This document shows, one piece after another, positions 34,442-46,212 of a stretch of DNA of 64,000 nt. A program made the translations under genes and the position numbers. The notes beneath the pieces are model-generated. The model searched no databases. It was not told the DNA's origin and was given only the letters and a program-made list of their open reading frames with translations. This stretch comes from Lunularia cruciata (lineage: Eukaryota > Streptophyta > Marchantiopsida > Lunulariales > Lunulariaceae): positions 68,758,001-68,822,000 of the forward strand of contig OX419757.1 in assembly GCA_948567375.1 (NCBI GenBank), written 5' to 3'. Each line of letters opens with the position of its first letter. Positions within the stretch are counted from its first letter, which is position 1.

Positions 34442-35752
34442 TAAGTGATAAGATATGATCAAGACTAAGTGGTTTAGATATACTTAGTAAATTTCCATCC
34501 ATTGGATCTTTTCATGACCAAGTAGGAAATGTATAAAAGAGTTAGGCTTAATGTTTGTTGGCTCTATTTGGTGTATTCTTCTTTTGCAAGTAAATATGAA
34601 TTTTATACCATCAAGATTCCTTACTAGTGTATGTGTACTAGTGTGCACTCTAAATGAATGATTGTATGCTCAATTGATCTAAGAGTGACAAACCAAAGCA
34701 CTAGAGTGTGGTGATGCATTTGTGTAGAACTAGAATGCATCTTTCTTAGAGTTTGGCTAGAGTCAAGAATAATACAGTAACAAGCCTACATATAGGTAGG
34801 TGTCTTGTCAAGTAAGAGCCCCATTTACAATTGTGTGTCACATATCATTTCAAACTCCCATAACCATGTGCCTTTTAAGAAGGATAAAACATTGTGTTAT
34901 TGTTATAATATTTAGAGTGATGTAAATTTTGAAACCTCTTACTCCGGTTTAGATCACAAAGTCATCATACCCCATTCATGCAAGGTAGTAGCAGGTTTCA
35001 TTTTGTATGTCTTGTGGCGGGAGTACCATACAAATTTTAGCTTATACAAACCACACTTTGGTAGCTTGAAGCTTAGATTGACAACCAATGAACAAAGAGA
35101 TCCAAAAATGAAGTGACATTTGTTACAAATGAACCCACTCCTTCTAAGTAATCCCTTGGATTTGACCTTTTAGTACATATAAGAAGAGATTGCTAAGAGT
35201 TTTATAGTGTCACTTATTTTGGTTACATTATCGTCTTTTGGGAATTGTATTATCCAAGAGGTTAGATAACAAAATAATAGATTTTCATCTTATGAGCCCA
35301 TACATCTTGTTTTAATTACTTCAACTTTGTATCCTTGAGTGAACAAGCGATTCTTATTAATAATACCACAAGTACATTGATATTGAGTCACCACATTTTT
35401 GGCACTACTACTAAAGTTACACTCCTTGGAGTAGCTAAAAGCAAGATAGTACAAGGCCATGCATCTTTTTGAGAGACTAAGTGCCACATGACATTTGAAA
35501 CCCTCTTTAATAAGGATTCTTGTTGAGACACCAACAAAAAAACAAAAAAAATTTTAGCATCATCTAGAAAAACTAAAAGGGAGTCTAATATTCTTGAGAG
35601 AAACTTGAAGGAAGGATTGATCTTCCCACCCAATGCCTTTCCAAAAATCAAAGGAATTATTGCTAAAGAGCATCAATCGCCCATTACTTGGTATTGGTCT
35701 TAAGCTAACTACTAGACAATTCTCTTGTGTGGGCAATCCCTTGGTGCATAGG
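34442..35752. repeat. F repeat, LTR-like, no gene
   Basis: No coding sequence is supported. It contains CCATTGGATC.TTTCATG near 34497, a TATA-like TATAAAAGAG near 34537, and TTTGTTACAAATGAA near 35118. These landmarks recur in the same order on either side of the C element (50565; 57512), so this is a dispersed repeat and probably an LTR. Edges are not defined. Confidence 0.5.
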
Positions 35753-36450
35753 TGTAATACCAATAGCTAACCATATGATCTCAATGTGAAATTTGGTTTG
35801 GAAACATCTAATATGATTTAATACATGATGGAAAAAATAGGTTAGATAGAAATATCACCAAAAGGATACTTCTACTAATAGAGCAAAAACCAAAATAGAC
35901 TTGAAAACCTTAGAACTAATAGTTAGACATATGATTTAAAGGTGAGAATTGGTTTGGTAACATCTGGAAGGATGTTAACCATGATGGACTAAATAGATCA
36001 GAAATAGGTGAAACCTGAAATCTTTGAAGGCAATTTTGGAGGCCTAAAGGGATGAATTAGGCCTCTAAAATGTGCAGATTCCCCCCCCCCCAACAGAGGA
36101 AGCGCTGGCCCTCCTTCCCCCCTGGTTTGTCTCATTGAGAGCTTTCCAACGGTACCTCACCCATGTGATTTTGAGATTCCTACAGAATATCCCCTACAAG
36201 ATTCCCTACGGTCAAAGTTTGTTTGACCAACCAGATAGGACCAGGACTGACATGTCACCCATCCAAGTACGTAATCCAAGGGTGGAGCTTGCTGACATGT
36301 CACCTATCTATGTGCCTAATCCTGGGGTGGAGCTTCCTTGGAAGAGATCCTCTTTGTCTATATAATAAAGAGAAGGTGCTCCTTTGGGGGATAGGATGAT
36401 TGAGTGTGAAATCTGTGTTTTCTCTCTTCTCTTGTACTCAAAGTATTACA
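35753..36450 (+). mobile_element. Solo LTR of family C, perfect target duplication
   Basis: A 698-bp LTR, TGTAATACC to AGTATTACA, flanked by ATAGG on both sides (35748-35752, 36451-36455). It has a C-run (about 36080), the W-box pair, both TGACATGTCA boxes and TATATAATAAAG. It interrupts the F/B3 boundary region. Confidence 0.93.
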
Positions 36451-37930
36451 ATAGGGACTCATGGAAACAACTCTCTCAAGCAATCTTCCTTGAACCCTCC
36501 ATATATTTTTCCACTAAAAAATTAGAATATGCATTGGTAGAAGGAGAAAGCAAAGTCTTTGGTGGCACAAGTCCTAAAAACACCCTTGAACCAACAAATA
36601 ATCTGTTACATCACCTCACCCCAAAGGTTGCACTCCTTCCTAGCATGGAAAATGAAGATGAAGATGACTTTGATAGTTTTTTACAAGAGTTCAAGGCCAT
36701 CTTAGTCACAAATTGGGAGGATATTGACACCAACCAACTCTAGATATTCCCAAGTATACTCTACAAGAAAACTCAAAATTGGTATACTCATATAAGCTAA
36801 GACCAAATCAATATCACAAACTAAACCCACACTTTGAGTATAATTGTTAAATCATTTTTGCAAATTGGACTACAAAGCTAGTGTGTTTGCAGCACTCAAC
36901 AATTGCAAACAAAAAATAAGCTAAGGGATTACACTAGGATGTATTAGATTATGTTGAATTGAATACTCCATAGAGGTGAAAATTTAGTCTACTGAAATGC
37001 ACAAGAAGTAGTGTGGTTCTTGGGTGGCTTTCCCCTAGCCTTTAGATCTTTGCCAAGGAATAGGACCATTACACATTAGTAAAAGTACTTAAATCTGCCA
37101 AATTGTATGAATCTTCCCATCTACACCCACCTAAGAAAATTATTTATGGGAGGGATGCAATGGGGGGAAAGAAAGGATCCAAACAAAGATTCCAATTGTC
37201 CTAATCAAACATATCTAGTGCTATCTCTTCATCCAAATTGTTGTCCTTAGATAATGAAAAGGACCAATGCAAGGAGCAGAGGGGATATCATCAACCATCA
37301 GTAGGAACCTCCCTTAAGACATCAAAAAATTTGGCACTAAATTAGAGGAATTTATCAAGGAGTTTTGGACTTCAAGGTCCAACTTGTTGGGAGACAAGAA
37401 AGACAGAAAGTGCCCTTGTATGCCCAACCCAAAATTTGTGTATGACCTATGGAACTACTAGATGTGCCAACATGGAGTGCATGATTAATTGTCCTTCCTT
37501 GTTACTACACCAAGTAAAGTGGTTGCCAACGTGGGACAAGCAAGCATATTATGGAGTGGAGAAAGACCACATGTTCATGATACAAAATGTTCTCCCAAAG
37601 GTGTTATCAAACCTGGGCTATGTAATCCTTCATTTTGTACCAAAAGAGTATACTCTTTATATGTCATAACAAAGGATGTTACCACCAAGGCAAAAGGAAT
37701 ATGCCAAGCTCATGTTACAATTGTGGGAAATAGAGATGCAAGGTTTCTAATTGCACCAAACAACAGAGGCTAGTACCTTACATCCCATTGTGTGGAAATT
37801 GCAAAGTGCAAGAGCATGTGTAGGCCAATTTACCTCAACCACCAATGGCAAAATCACCACTATAATATGTGAATGTGCCTTCCAAATTTTGCAAAGATTC
37901 CCAGTACACCATGTTACATTTAAAGATCCT
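36451..37930 (+). pseudogene. Gag of family B (B3)
   Basis: Degenerate capsid/nucleocapsid precursor. The clearest open piece (to 36743) has ENEDEDDFDSFLQEFKAILV and NWEDIDTNQL, followed by YKKTQNWYTHIS, typical of the retrotransposon gag domain. The nucleocapsid end carries two CCHC-like knuckles (37713-37754 and 37791-37832), both damaged. The N-terminal part of the open frame (36384-36450) is solo-LTR sequence read through, not gag. Confidence 0.65.
37713..37832 (+). other. Two damaged zinc knuckles in B3 gag
   Basis: The first reads C-Y-N-C-G-K-stop-R-C-K-V-S-N-C, with Cys where the motif has His. The second reads C-G-N-C-K-V-Q-E-H-V-stop-A-N-L, with Leu where the last Cys is expected. 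Both share one frame and match CX2CX4HX4C spacing. Confidence 0.75.
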
Positions 37931-38860
37931 TAAGAAGGGACCTCTCCTCTACCCAATGAAGAAGGCTAAATGATTTAGAGGTAAATCATGTAGAAACCCA
38001 ATTGTGTCATAAATAAGCCACTACCATTACCATCTCTTAAAGCAACAAGTCACTTAAACCAAAATAGAAATGGGAATACCCTCAAAAAATCTTATCCAAA
38101 AAAGAGGTAAAGCTACCAATTAAGATGATATGAATGGAAAATCAAAGTTGCTCACAAGAGAAATCAAACCAAGTACAGGGAGTAAAAACACTCATGCCAA
38201 TACCAAATGATGAAGATAAGGTACTCATAGTGCCTACATAGGGCTTCCCTCAAGATGTCTTGGAAGAAGTGCAAAACCTCCTCACTAAGGAACTTCAATG
38301 GAAATGGCAAGTCATTACAAATGAGAATACCTTCCCGACAAAGATTACCATTCTATGCAATTCCAACTAAATTCCATTCCCCTTACAATGAAAACCTCCA
38401 AACAAAATTATGATGTTAATTTCTACAAAGATCACCAATGATTTTTCATTTAGAAACTTGGATATCCTAAAATAGCATCCTACAAAACATACCTCCAAAC
38501 AAAAGAACAAAAGGGAAGCTTGTTGATAGGGATAACACAATATGATATAATAGATAATTTGTGATACTCAAAGTGGACATGAAATTCAAACAAGTATGGG
38601 AGGTCAATAATCTATACAAGAAGTAGTTTGCCTTAGCACTTTGGTGAGTACAACATAGATGACAATTTAACCTCCTTACCATCTACAAAATAGAATGGGC
38701 AACTGGGCTCCTCAGAAGTGTAAATAGAAATCAATGGATGAATAATCTCATCATTGCCTATTGATTCAAGGTCAAATCAATGTCATGCAAAGGAGACCGC
38801 TCACAACCTAGAATTTATGATTTTTGAGCCCACACCACAAACACTTTGGCTTGCTGATCA
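37931..38860 (+). pseudogene. Gag-protease linker of B3
   Basis: A stop-ridden plus-strand reading, Lys/Asn rich, between gag knuckles and protease. No domain is visible. Confidence 0.4.
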
Positions 38861-39590
38861 AATGAAATGACAACCCTTAGGAATATTGATCAATGTCCCC
38901 ACAACCATTGGTGGAGTAACCTTCAAGCTTGACTTCATCATTCTTTATTTGTTGATGAAAAGATGTTACCTTGCACTCATAGGTTGGCCTTGGCTATATG
39001 GTGCTCAAGTGGAAGTTGATTTGCTTTAGTACAAAATGAAGTTTCAAGATACCAATTCAACGCAAGCCCGAATCTATGACGGTATGTTGGAAAAAGGTCC
39101 CACACCTAGGAAAGATCCTTTCCCTAAAAGACAAGTGTATACAAAAATCAATGAAAATTGGAAATTTGGCAATTTGGAAACCTCTTATGATGACACCTAC
39201 TTGGAGTGCTACAAAATTGGCAATTACACTTACGTCATAGATTTGGGACACTTCATCCAAGTGTCACAATGATAATTTGGGACTATTAGGAGTAAGCTTG
39301 GTGAGCCACATAGAGGGCATCATTAACCCTTCTGATTGCCAAAATGTGGTGATTGCTGGAGGCAAATCATTGATAGTCTCCAAGTTTGTAAAAAGAAGCA
39401 AACACAAGCCATGCATTTTCCTATTTGTGGTGTTTCAAGATGTGTTTGCTTGGAGGATCAAGTAGATGCTTGGCATCCCTCAAAAATTTGGCAAGCATAT
39501 TATTTATTTGGAAGTATGGATGGTGCCTGTTTAGCAATGATAGTATTGTCTAAACCCAAAGTATTTGTTACTTGTGAAGAATGAAATAGA
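38861..39590 (+). pseudogene. Protease and pre-RT region of B3
   Basis: Reading LINVPTTIGGVTFKLDFIIL then CYLALIGWPWLYGAQVEVD resembles the C-terminal half of a gypsy retropepsin, where GRPWL..A is usual. The catalytic D-T/S-G motif is not seen upstream. Open stretches 39036-39272 and 39277-39465 follow, with INPSDCQNVVIAGGKS and CIFLFVVFQDVFAW. The latter is the AxxVxEFxDVF-type lead-in to RT. Confidence 0.6.
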
Positions 39591-40195
39591 CAAGTACCTA
39601 CAAGCAATGATTGATTTCCTTGTACCCAATAGCAAATAGGTATCTGCCATTATGGTGGTACCAAAGAAGAATATGGGTAAGATTTGAGTGTGATAGGACT
39701 TTTGGAAGCTCAACTCTGCAACAAAAAGAAAGATCATCATCCAATACCTTTCACTAACATCATCTTGTACTAGGTAGTTTGGCATGAATGTTAAAGCTTC
39801 CTCAACAAAATTCAAGATATAATCAGGTCAATATCAAGGAAGAAGATAGTGACAAGACCCTTTCACCACCAATTGGGGCATCTTTGCCTGCAATCATATG
39901 CCATTTGGTCTGTGTAATCCCACAACCTTTCAATGCGTGATGACTACCATCTTAAAAGACTACTTGCAAAAGTTCTTGGAAATCTTCATTGATGATTTAT
40001 GTATCTTTAGTGAACTAGAACCAACATCTTTTGTTCCTTTGAATGATGCTATTTGGCCAAGCTATCTCTACACCCAAAAAAATGCACTTTCTAATGATTG
40101 TGTGCATTCTATTAAGGCATTGTGTGTTGGAACAAGGAGTGAAAGTGGATATCAAGAAAGTGAAAGTGATTTGAGCACTTGAATCACTGGTGAAT
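39591..40195 (+). pseudogene. Reverse transcriptase of family B (B3)
   Basis: RT landmarks on plus: IMVVPKKNMGKI (about 39650), NHMPFGLCNPTTFQCVMT (about 39890) and the catalytic box IFIDDLCIFS (about 39990), so the Asp pair is kept. The open stretch 39898-40182 loses the genuine frame soon after the box. Stops and a deletion upstream make it inactive. Confidence 0.8.
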
Positions 40196-40780
40196 ATAAG
40201 GAACTAAGTGCCTTCTTGGGCCATGTTGGTTACTACCAAAGGTTCATAGCCCAACCATGCGGTCTTGGTAGCTACACTTACAAAATTGCTCAAGAATACA
40301 CTTGGATAATGGCTAAACAAGGAGGATTCATTGCACTTGAAAGAAAATTGGCAGAAGCATCTATGATGAAAGCATCCAATTGGAAGCCATCCTTCTATGT
40401 TTGTGTAGATACGTCCTTAGTGGCCATTGGAGTCATCCTTAGTCAAAAAAAACACAGAAAGGACCATCCAATGTAACATGCAAGTTTGCAACCATCTCAA
40501 GCCAAACAAAACTACACAATCATGAAAATGGAAGCCCTAAGGATGGTATATGCATGTAAAAAAATTTGCCACTCCTACTTGGCTACAAATTTGTCTTCCA
40601 TGTGGACCACTATGCCCTTCAACATTTGATCAAGAAACCCAACTTGTCGAAAAGCATAACTAGGTGGACATTACTTCTACAATAGTTTACCCACACTATG
40701 ACAATGCTGATTTTCTTTCACAACTCAAAATAATAGATCAATGAAAAGTCCTCAATGATATTTCCTTGATGAAGAAATCT
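40196..40780 (+). pseudogene. RNase H of family B (B3)
   Basis: Opens with GHVGYYQRFI, then WIMAKQGGFIALERKLAEAS, WKPSFYVCVDTSLVAIGVIL with the first catalytic Asp, SQAKQNYTIMKMEALRMVYA with the Glu, and a decayed NADFLS-like end. Frameshifts occur near 40475 and 40600. Confidence 0.8.
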
Positions 40781-40949
40781 TCCTAATTTCCACCAAATGA
40801 CATACAAGGTATGCCCAAGAGTATTAGTATCTTTGTATGCTCTAATGTCATGCAACCCTGAATAACAAGCATTGTATTACCATAACATGGGCCCCTACCA
40901 ATTGAAGCCAAACATTCTGTTTGGATTTGGAGGAGATGAAGTACTCCAA

Positions 40950-41900
40950 AGGTCACTATAAATGCATGAACTGGGAGGAAATATCCAAGCACTCGACTCA
41001 AAAGTAGTCGATGGACATTATGCACTCAAATATAGCATAAAGAAGATATTGAGGATAGGCTATTTGGTGGTTCACCATGTAAAAATATGTACATGAGTAC
41101 ATCAAGACTTGCAACGTGTGCCAAAAAATAGAGGAAACAACCACAACCTGGAAATGGTCCTTACAACCCATTCTGCCCTTGGCATCCTCTGAGAAATGAA
41201 AAATTGATTTTTTTAGTCCAATACAACCCTCAACAAAGACTACCATACAATGATACATTCTTATTTGCTCCAATTATGCAAAAAATAGTAGAAGTAGAAG
41301 CCACCTAACAAGAAAATGTTGACACTATGGCCAAGTTCTTCTTTTGAAACATTATTTCTTGATATGGATGCATGTTGGAGCTTGTAAGTTACAAAGGGAT
41401 ACACTTCGTCAACCATCTACTCAAATCTCTCACAAAATACTTCCAAATCAAGCATCATGAGACCACCTTGTATAACCCAAAACCTAATGGCTTGACAAAA
41501 AAGGCTAATGGTTTCTTATGAAAGATCTTCAACAATTGGGATATGAAACTACCAACCATATGGTGTGCATATCATATGGCATAGAATATCACCACCAAAA
41601 AAACTCCCTATTTATTCACATATAGCACATATCTTATCTTGCCTAAAGAAATCAAAATCCCAACCTACAAGATCCTCTACAAAGACCACATGTCCAAGGA
41701 AGATAGCCAAGAAACTAAGATACTATATGTAGAAGAGAAAAAAAAAGTTACACCAAACTACCCAAATGAACAACAGAAATGTTTAGGGCTTCATGACAAA
41801 GAAATTAAGCAGATATCAATGATTGTTGGTGATCTCATATACCTATACAAAAGCAAACATTGCATTTTCCCAAGAAAGTTGCACATGTGATGGAGGAGAC
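40950..41900 (+). pseudogene. Integrase remnant of family B (B3)
   Basis: Positions after RNase H and DNA similarity to B1 (11000-11760) support integrase. Readable parts are GHYALKYSIKKIL, NTTKNTSKSSI-type core and TQNLMA near 41470. It has many stops and the catalytic residues cannot be assigned. The downstream open stretch 41639-41890 (Lys/Glu rich) sits where the integrase tail should be. Confidence 0.55.
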
Positions 41901-42064
41901 TGTACAAGGTAGTCATGACATACAATAATAGATTGTTACAACTATCTAACCTTGATGGCAACATTTTTGCCACCAAGGTCAATGCATGGTGCATTTGTAA
42001 GTATTAATTTTAAATTTTAGAAAGAATAAATAGCACTATAATTCTTTGTTTGTGATGATGCTCA

Positions 42065-42079
42065 CATTTGAGAGGGGTA
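42065..42079 (+). other. Polypurine tract of B3
   Basis: TTTGAGAGGGGTA lies directly before the 3' LTR, as expected for the primer of plus-strand DNA synthesis. Confidence 0.65.
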
Positions 42080-42704
42080 TCTCACGACCCACTTCCTTTG
42101 GAACTCTTTTTTTCTTTGCTTTTAGTTGTTTCTCTTTTGTAAATTCAAGTATCTTGAATTCCAATTCAAGTATCATGAAGCATCATTTGTAGGGATTAAT
42201 TATTTGGGTGAGTAGTACTCCTACAAATTTAAAAGTCAAGGTGCCTCAACAAAATGGGCTTACAATATCACCCACTAAGAACAGCATCCAACCTATTTTG
42301 TAGCTGGCTCATTTCATTTTTGAACCAAGGAGCCTACAAACATGACCGCCAACCAAAAAGAACTGCTTCACAAGAAGGAAGCCTTGACTTCATTAGATTC
42401 TATATGACAACAATGGACACCGTACATTTCTAACAATACAAAACTTTGCCTATTTCTGCCACTATTTCAAGATCATGCATGCTACCAAAGAACCATTTGT
42501 TACCATTTTGCACCCAAGCTCACACATGCAACATATAATCAGGATCCTTCCCCAATGCTGCAATGGACAAAGAACAAACCCCACCCTATTGAGACTATAA
42601 AATGACCAACACTACTATGTAAGTCAAATCTTGTTGCCTTTCACTTTTCACTTTTCTCTTTTCACTTTTTCAATTTTTTCATTTCTTACTCTATGACCAA
42701 CATC

Positions 42705-42795
42705 TCTTGTGATGTCACACACATAAGGAATTTTTTTCTCTTGTGATGTCACACACACAAGGAATTTTTTTCTTGTGATGTCACACACTAAGGAA
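42705..42795 (+). repeat. Three-unit 32-34-bp repeat with TGATGTCA boxes in B3 LTR
   Basis: Three copies of CTTGTGATGTCACACACNNAAGGAA with TGATGTCA at 42710, 42744 and 42776, about 115-185 bp after the TATA word. TGATGTCA resembles bZIP sites (TGACGTCA). The other B LTR lacks the triplication. Confidence 0.8.
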
Positions 42796-42883
42796 ATGGA
42801 ATTGTGGAAGCATATCAATGAATAATAATGTAGAGAGAATTCAAATATGTAGTCATGATAAGACACACTCCCAAGAGGGGAAT

Positions 42884-43459
42884 TGTAATACAAGTAGCTA
42901 GACATGTTATTCGGATGTGAAAATTGGCTTGGTAACATCTAAAAGGACTTTATGTACAATGTGCTAGGAAAATCAGACAAAGGTTTCACCAAAAGAGTAC
43001 TTCTACTAATAGAGCAAAAGCCAAAATTAGCCTAAAAACTTTAGAGCCAGTTTTGAAGGCTAAATGGATGAATTAGGCCTCAAAAACAGAAAGAACCTCC
43101 CTCCCCATTATAGGTGAACAAGGCTTGCCTTCCACCGCCACCCTTTGTGATTTGGCTCATCAAGAGCTTCCCAATGGTACCTCATCCATGTGATTTTGAG
43201 CTCCATATAAGAAGATTCCCTACAGATTCCCTTTGGTCAACCCAATTTGAACAATTAGATGAGATAAGGATTGACATGTCATCCATCCAAACAACTAATC
43301 CAAGGATGGAGCTAGCTAACATGTCACCAATCCGTGTATTTGATCCAAGTGTAGAGTTTCCTTTGAGAAGATCCTCCTTGTTATATAATAAAGAGAAGTA
43401 CTTTGGGACATTAGAGTAATGGGTGTAAAACTGTGTTCTCTTGTCTTTGGAGTATTACA
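42884..43459 (+). mobile_element. Solo LTR of family C inside B3 3' LTR
   Basis: A 576-bp LTR, TGTAATACA to AGTATTACA, with flanks GGAAT (42879-42883) and AGAAT (43460-43464), one mismatch. The partner B LTR reads GGGGAATTGAG without interruption (about 22197), confirming the site. It is shorter because only one U3 unit is present. Confidence 0.9.
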
Positions 43460-43678
43460 AGAATTGAGTTGAGAAGAGGCAAAGTAATAGAAATCTTGAA
43501 CAAACCTCTTGATATTTCTAAGTGTGGATTGTATCATGGAACCAACTATATGAAGAAATGAAATGTACTTCTTGTCATGGTATTTGGGCCTCATAGATGT
43601 AGCTTTGTTAAAGAGGTATAAATGTAAAAGAGACAAGAAAATCAAGTCTCTAGATCATTTACTCTTGTACTTCATAGT

Positions 43679-43685
<7 letters not shown>

Positions 43686-43744
<59 letters not shown>
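43686..43744. repeat. (TA)n microsatellite
   Basis: About 29 TA units, directly left of a short family A derivative whose own end is rich in TATATA. Open frames here are artefacts of the repeat. Confidence 0.95.
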
Positions 43745-43747
<3 letters not shown>

Positions 43748-44273
43748 CATGCATATATACCCCGTTATTAACATCACACTCTATAGAAGCACAACTCACA
43801 CATAAGTCATACATAGACTTTAAAGTGCCACAATAATCAATTTGTTCATACAACTCAAATCACATCCAATTAAACATTATCTGTGCTATCACTCTATAAT
43901 TTGCCAAAGAACAACTAGGTATTGATTATAATCAAACCACACCCGCTTTAGCTAAGAGAATCCAAGTGACGCTCGGCGACCTCTATCTATCATAGCCAGA
44001 AACTCGAAAGCTCAACATCAAAGAAGTGAGCTCTTTGGATCTACACTTCAAAATTATACCTCCCTAGTCTCCAACCCTAACAGTCCCGTTTACGGCACAT
44101 CCGACGGTGCGAATGGTGCAAGTGACAATGGGTCCCACCATGTAGTAAGCCCCAAACACAAAATTTGACACTCAACAAATAGTCTATGAGTAACTACCAA
44201 AATACTCATGACTACCAACACTACTACTCTTGAGTCCAAACAATCTATGTGCAACGCTACAAATGGTATGATA
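43745..44273 (-). repeat. Short family A derivative: LTR fused to block X, 529 bp
   Basis: A complete family A LTR (43832-44273) with block X (43745-43831) joined to its inner edge. Element-strand ends are TATCATACC and TATGCATGAT, imperfect inverted repeats. All internal genes are absent. The GTGGGTCCCAC-like box and GGTATAATTTTGAAG are recognisable in the LTR part. Confidence 0.75.
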
Positions 44274-45201
44274 ATATACATATGAATGCTTTTCTTCCAT
44301 GAAAATGTAAATTAGTGTTTAGGGGAACTTAATGATGCAATTCCTGATCTAACTTACTTTTTTCAATTCTAAAATTTTATACATGCCTCTCCTATTTTTT
44401 CACGACATTAATTTGGTATTGTAGCACTCTTGGTCTCCTGGAAATAAGAACTCATGACTCAAGTCTTATTACCTATTAGTGACATATAAGTATATTTCCC
44501 ATTTGGTAACTTACTACAAATGAAAAAACCATTAAGTAGTTTATCTTCTTATAAGTTTTATATATGTAGACAACTATATATGATTTTGTCTATTTTTATC
44601 AAAGTTGTAAAATAAACATAAGTATATCTTAAACTTTATGTGAAATTTTCATATTTTATATTGAGTTTAAAGTTATGTAGGATAATTATATAAATTTTAA
44701 TATAAACACATCTGAATCTTTTAATATTCCTTATCATGTTTATCTTTTGAATAAGATGTCCAGATTTGATGCAATCTTCTCTGCTTTAGATCATTTATGG
44801 ATTTCACCTCATCATTATTATGTAGAATAAAATCATTTTTGTATGTGTTGTCTATAAAGAGTGGTCATCACTTTTTTTTTAATTATATTCTTTAACATTA
44901 AATAGGTCATTATGAAGCATTTCTCATGATAATTATATATGTTAATATATGATTACAACAAATTCTTAAAAATATGTAAGTAAAATTACATTTAAATGCA
45001 AAATAGTTGGAAATCTTCCATTGTGCAATAATTATTATAGATTTAAAATAAATCTATAATTAATTTAAATTCTAACTATGTAGCCTTATTGACTTTTATA
45101 TGAGTAAGTTTAGATAATGTTTTATATATGCAACACAACTTATAAGCAAACAATGTTAAACTTCTTGATATCTGAAGTTTAATATTTAAAACTCAATCAA
45201 A

Positions 45202-45546
45202 TTGCATCAAACTCTTTGTATAGACTCAAATTAGAATAGTGAAATTTTAATGAAAATTCCATATAGTTAATTATAGACTATATGAAGTTGCATCAAACTC
45301 TTTGTATAGACTCAAATTAGAATAGTGAAATTTTGATGAAAATTCCATATAGTTAATTATAGACTATATGAAGTTGCATCAAACTTTTTGTATAGACTCA
45401 AATTAGAATAGTGAAATTTTGATGAAAATTCCATATAGTTAATTATAGACTATATGAAATTGCATCAAACTCTTTGTATAGACTCAAATTAGAATAGTGA
45501 AATTTTGATGAAAATTCCATATAGTTAATTCCATATAGTTATAGAC
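45202..45546. repeat. 86-bp tandem array, four units
   Basis: Units begin TTGCATCAAACTCTTTG at 45202, 45288, 45374 and 45460, exactly 86 bp apart. They differ at only a few positions (for example TTTTAATG versus TTTTGATG). The last unit contains a small internal duplication of ATTCCATATAGTTA. Near-identity implies recent expansion compared with the surrounding old repeats. Confidence 0.95.
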
Positions 45547-46212
45547 TCTTGTATTGCTGTTAATTTACATTCTAGTCTTAATGATTTTGTTGAGGCTTGA
45601 AATAGACAAATAATGGTCTATATTGAGATTACCTTTGAAATTAAAAGAGACATAACTAATACTTTTATAGTCAATCAGTTTATGTTAGATGCCAACTATG
45701 AAAGCCCTTTGAATAACAAATTATATCTTATTATATCAATCCAATATAACTTTGACCTTCTCAAAATTTATTTGGTCATACAATTATTTAATTCAATAAC
45801 ATCATGCTTTCTCATTTCATAATAAAATTTATTTTAAAATTTTGGTGATGATGATGATAAATCTAACCAAAAAATATAATCAATTTAGATCTTGAACATT
45901 GTTTGTCTTTACTTTATTTGCAGCTTAGGATTTGATGTGATTCTTGATATAATTTTCCAATAGAAGATAAACCAATCATAAATATGAATACTTGAATTTA
46001 TAAAAAAATAATTTTATTGAAACTACTTGAGTCTTATAAAGATTACACCACTTCACAATATTTATAAATTTATAAATTTTTGAAATAAGAATCTTAAAAT
46101 TTAGAATTTTTATAAACTTATAAAAATATGAGTTTATTGAACACTATGTTAACACAAGATATTATAGAACAATCCCATCTCATGTAAATTCTGAGGAACC
46201 ATATATGACAAG

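Larger units (their letters stand above)
42080..43665 (+). repeat. 3' LTR of B3, interrupted by a C solo LTR
   Basis: Starts TCTCACGACCC (canonical TG mutated to TC) and matches 21437-22375. It is split by a solo LTR at 42884-43459 and resumes at GAATTGAGTTGAGAAGAGG. TATAAAATG lies at about 42596. The end is approximate because the partner copy diverges and a (TA)n tract follows. Confidence 0.75.

Noticed and set aside
36384-36450. Start of the 119-codon frame 36384-36743 as a gag N-terminus
   Set aside because: This part is the 3' end of a C solo LTR (ends 36450, target duplication ATAGG); gag sequence begins only after it.
35753-36450. C-run at about 36080 as a polypurine tract or element end
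   Set aside because: It is inside a solo LTR, at a place where other C LTRs have short mixed C-rich stretches.
43563-43853. Open frames on both strands encoding Tyr-Ile repeats
   Set aside because: They are translations of the (TA)n microsatellite.
43745-44273. DNA transposon or MITE based on short terminal inverted repeats
   Set aside because: The inverted repeats are only about 8 bp and imperfect, no target duplication is clear in the (TA)n flank, and most of the unit is a family A LTR. A deletion derivative is the simpler reading.
45202-45546. CRISPR-like array
   Set aside because: The 86-bp units are directly adjacent with no unique spacers, and the window is plant-like; it is a minisatellite.
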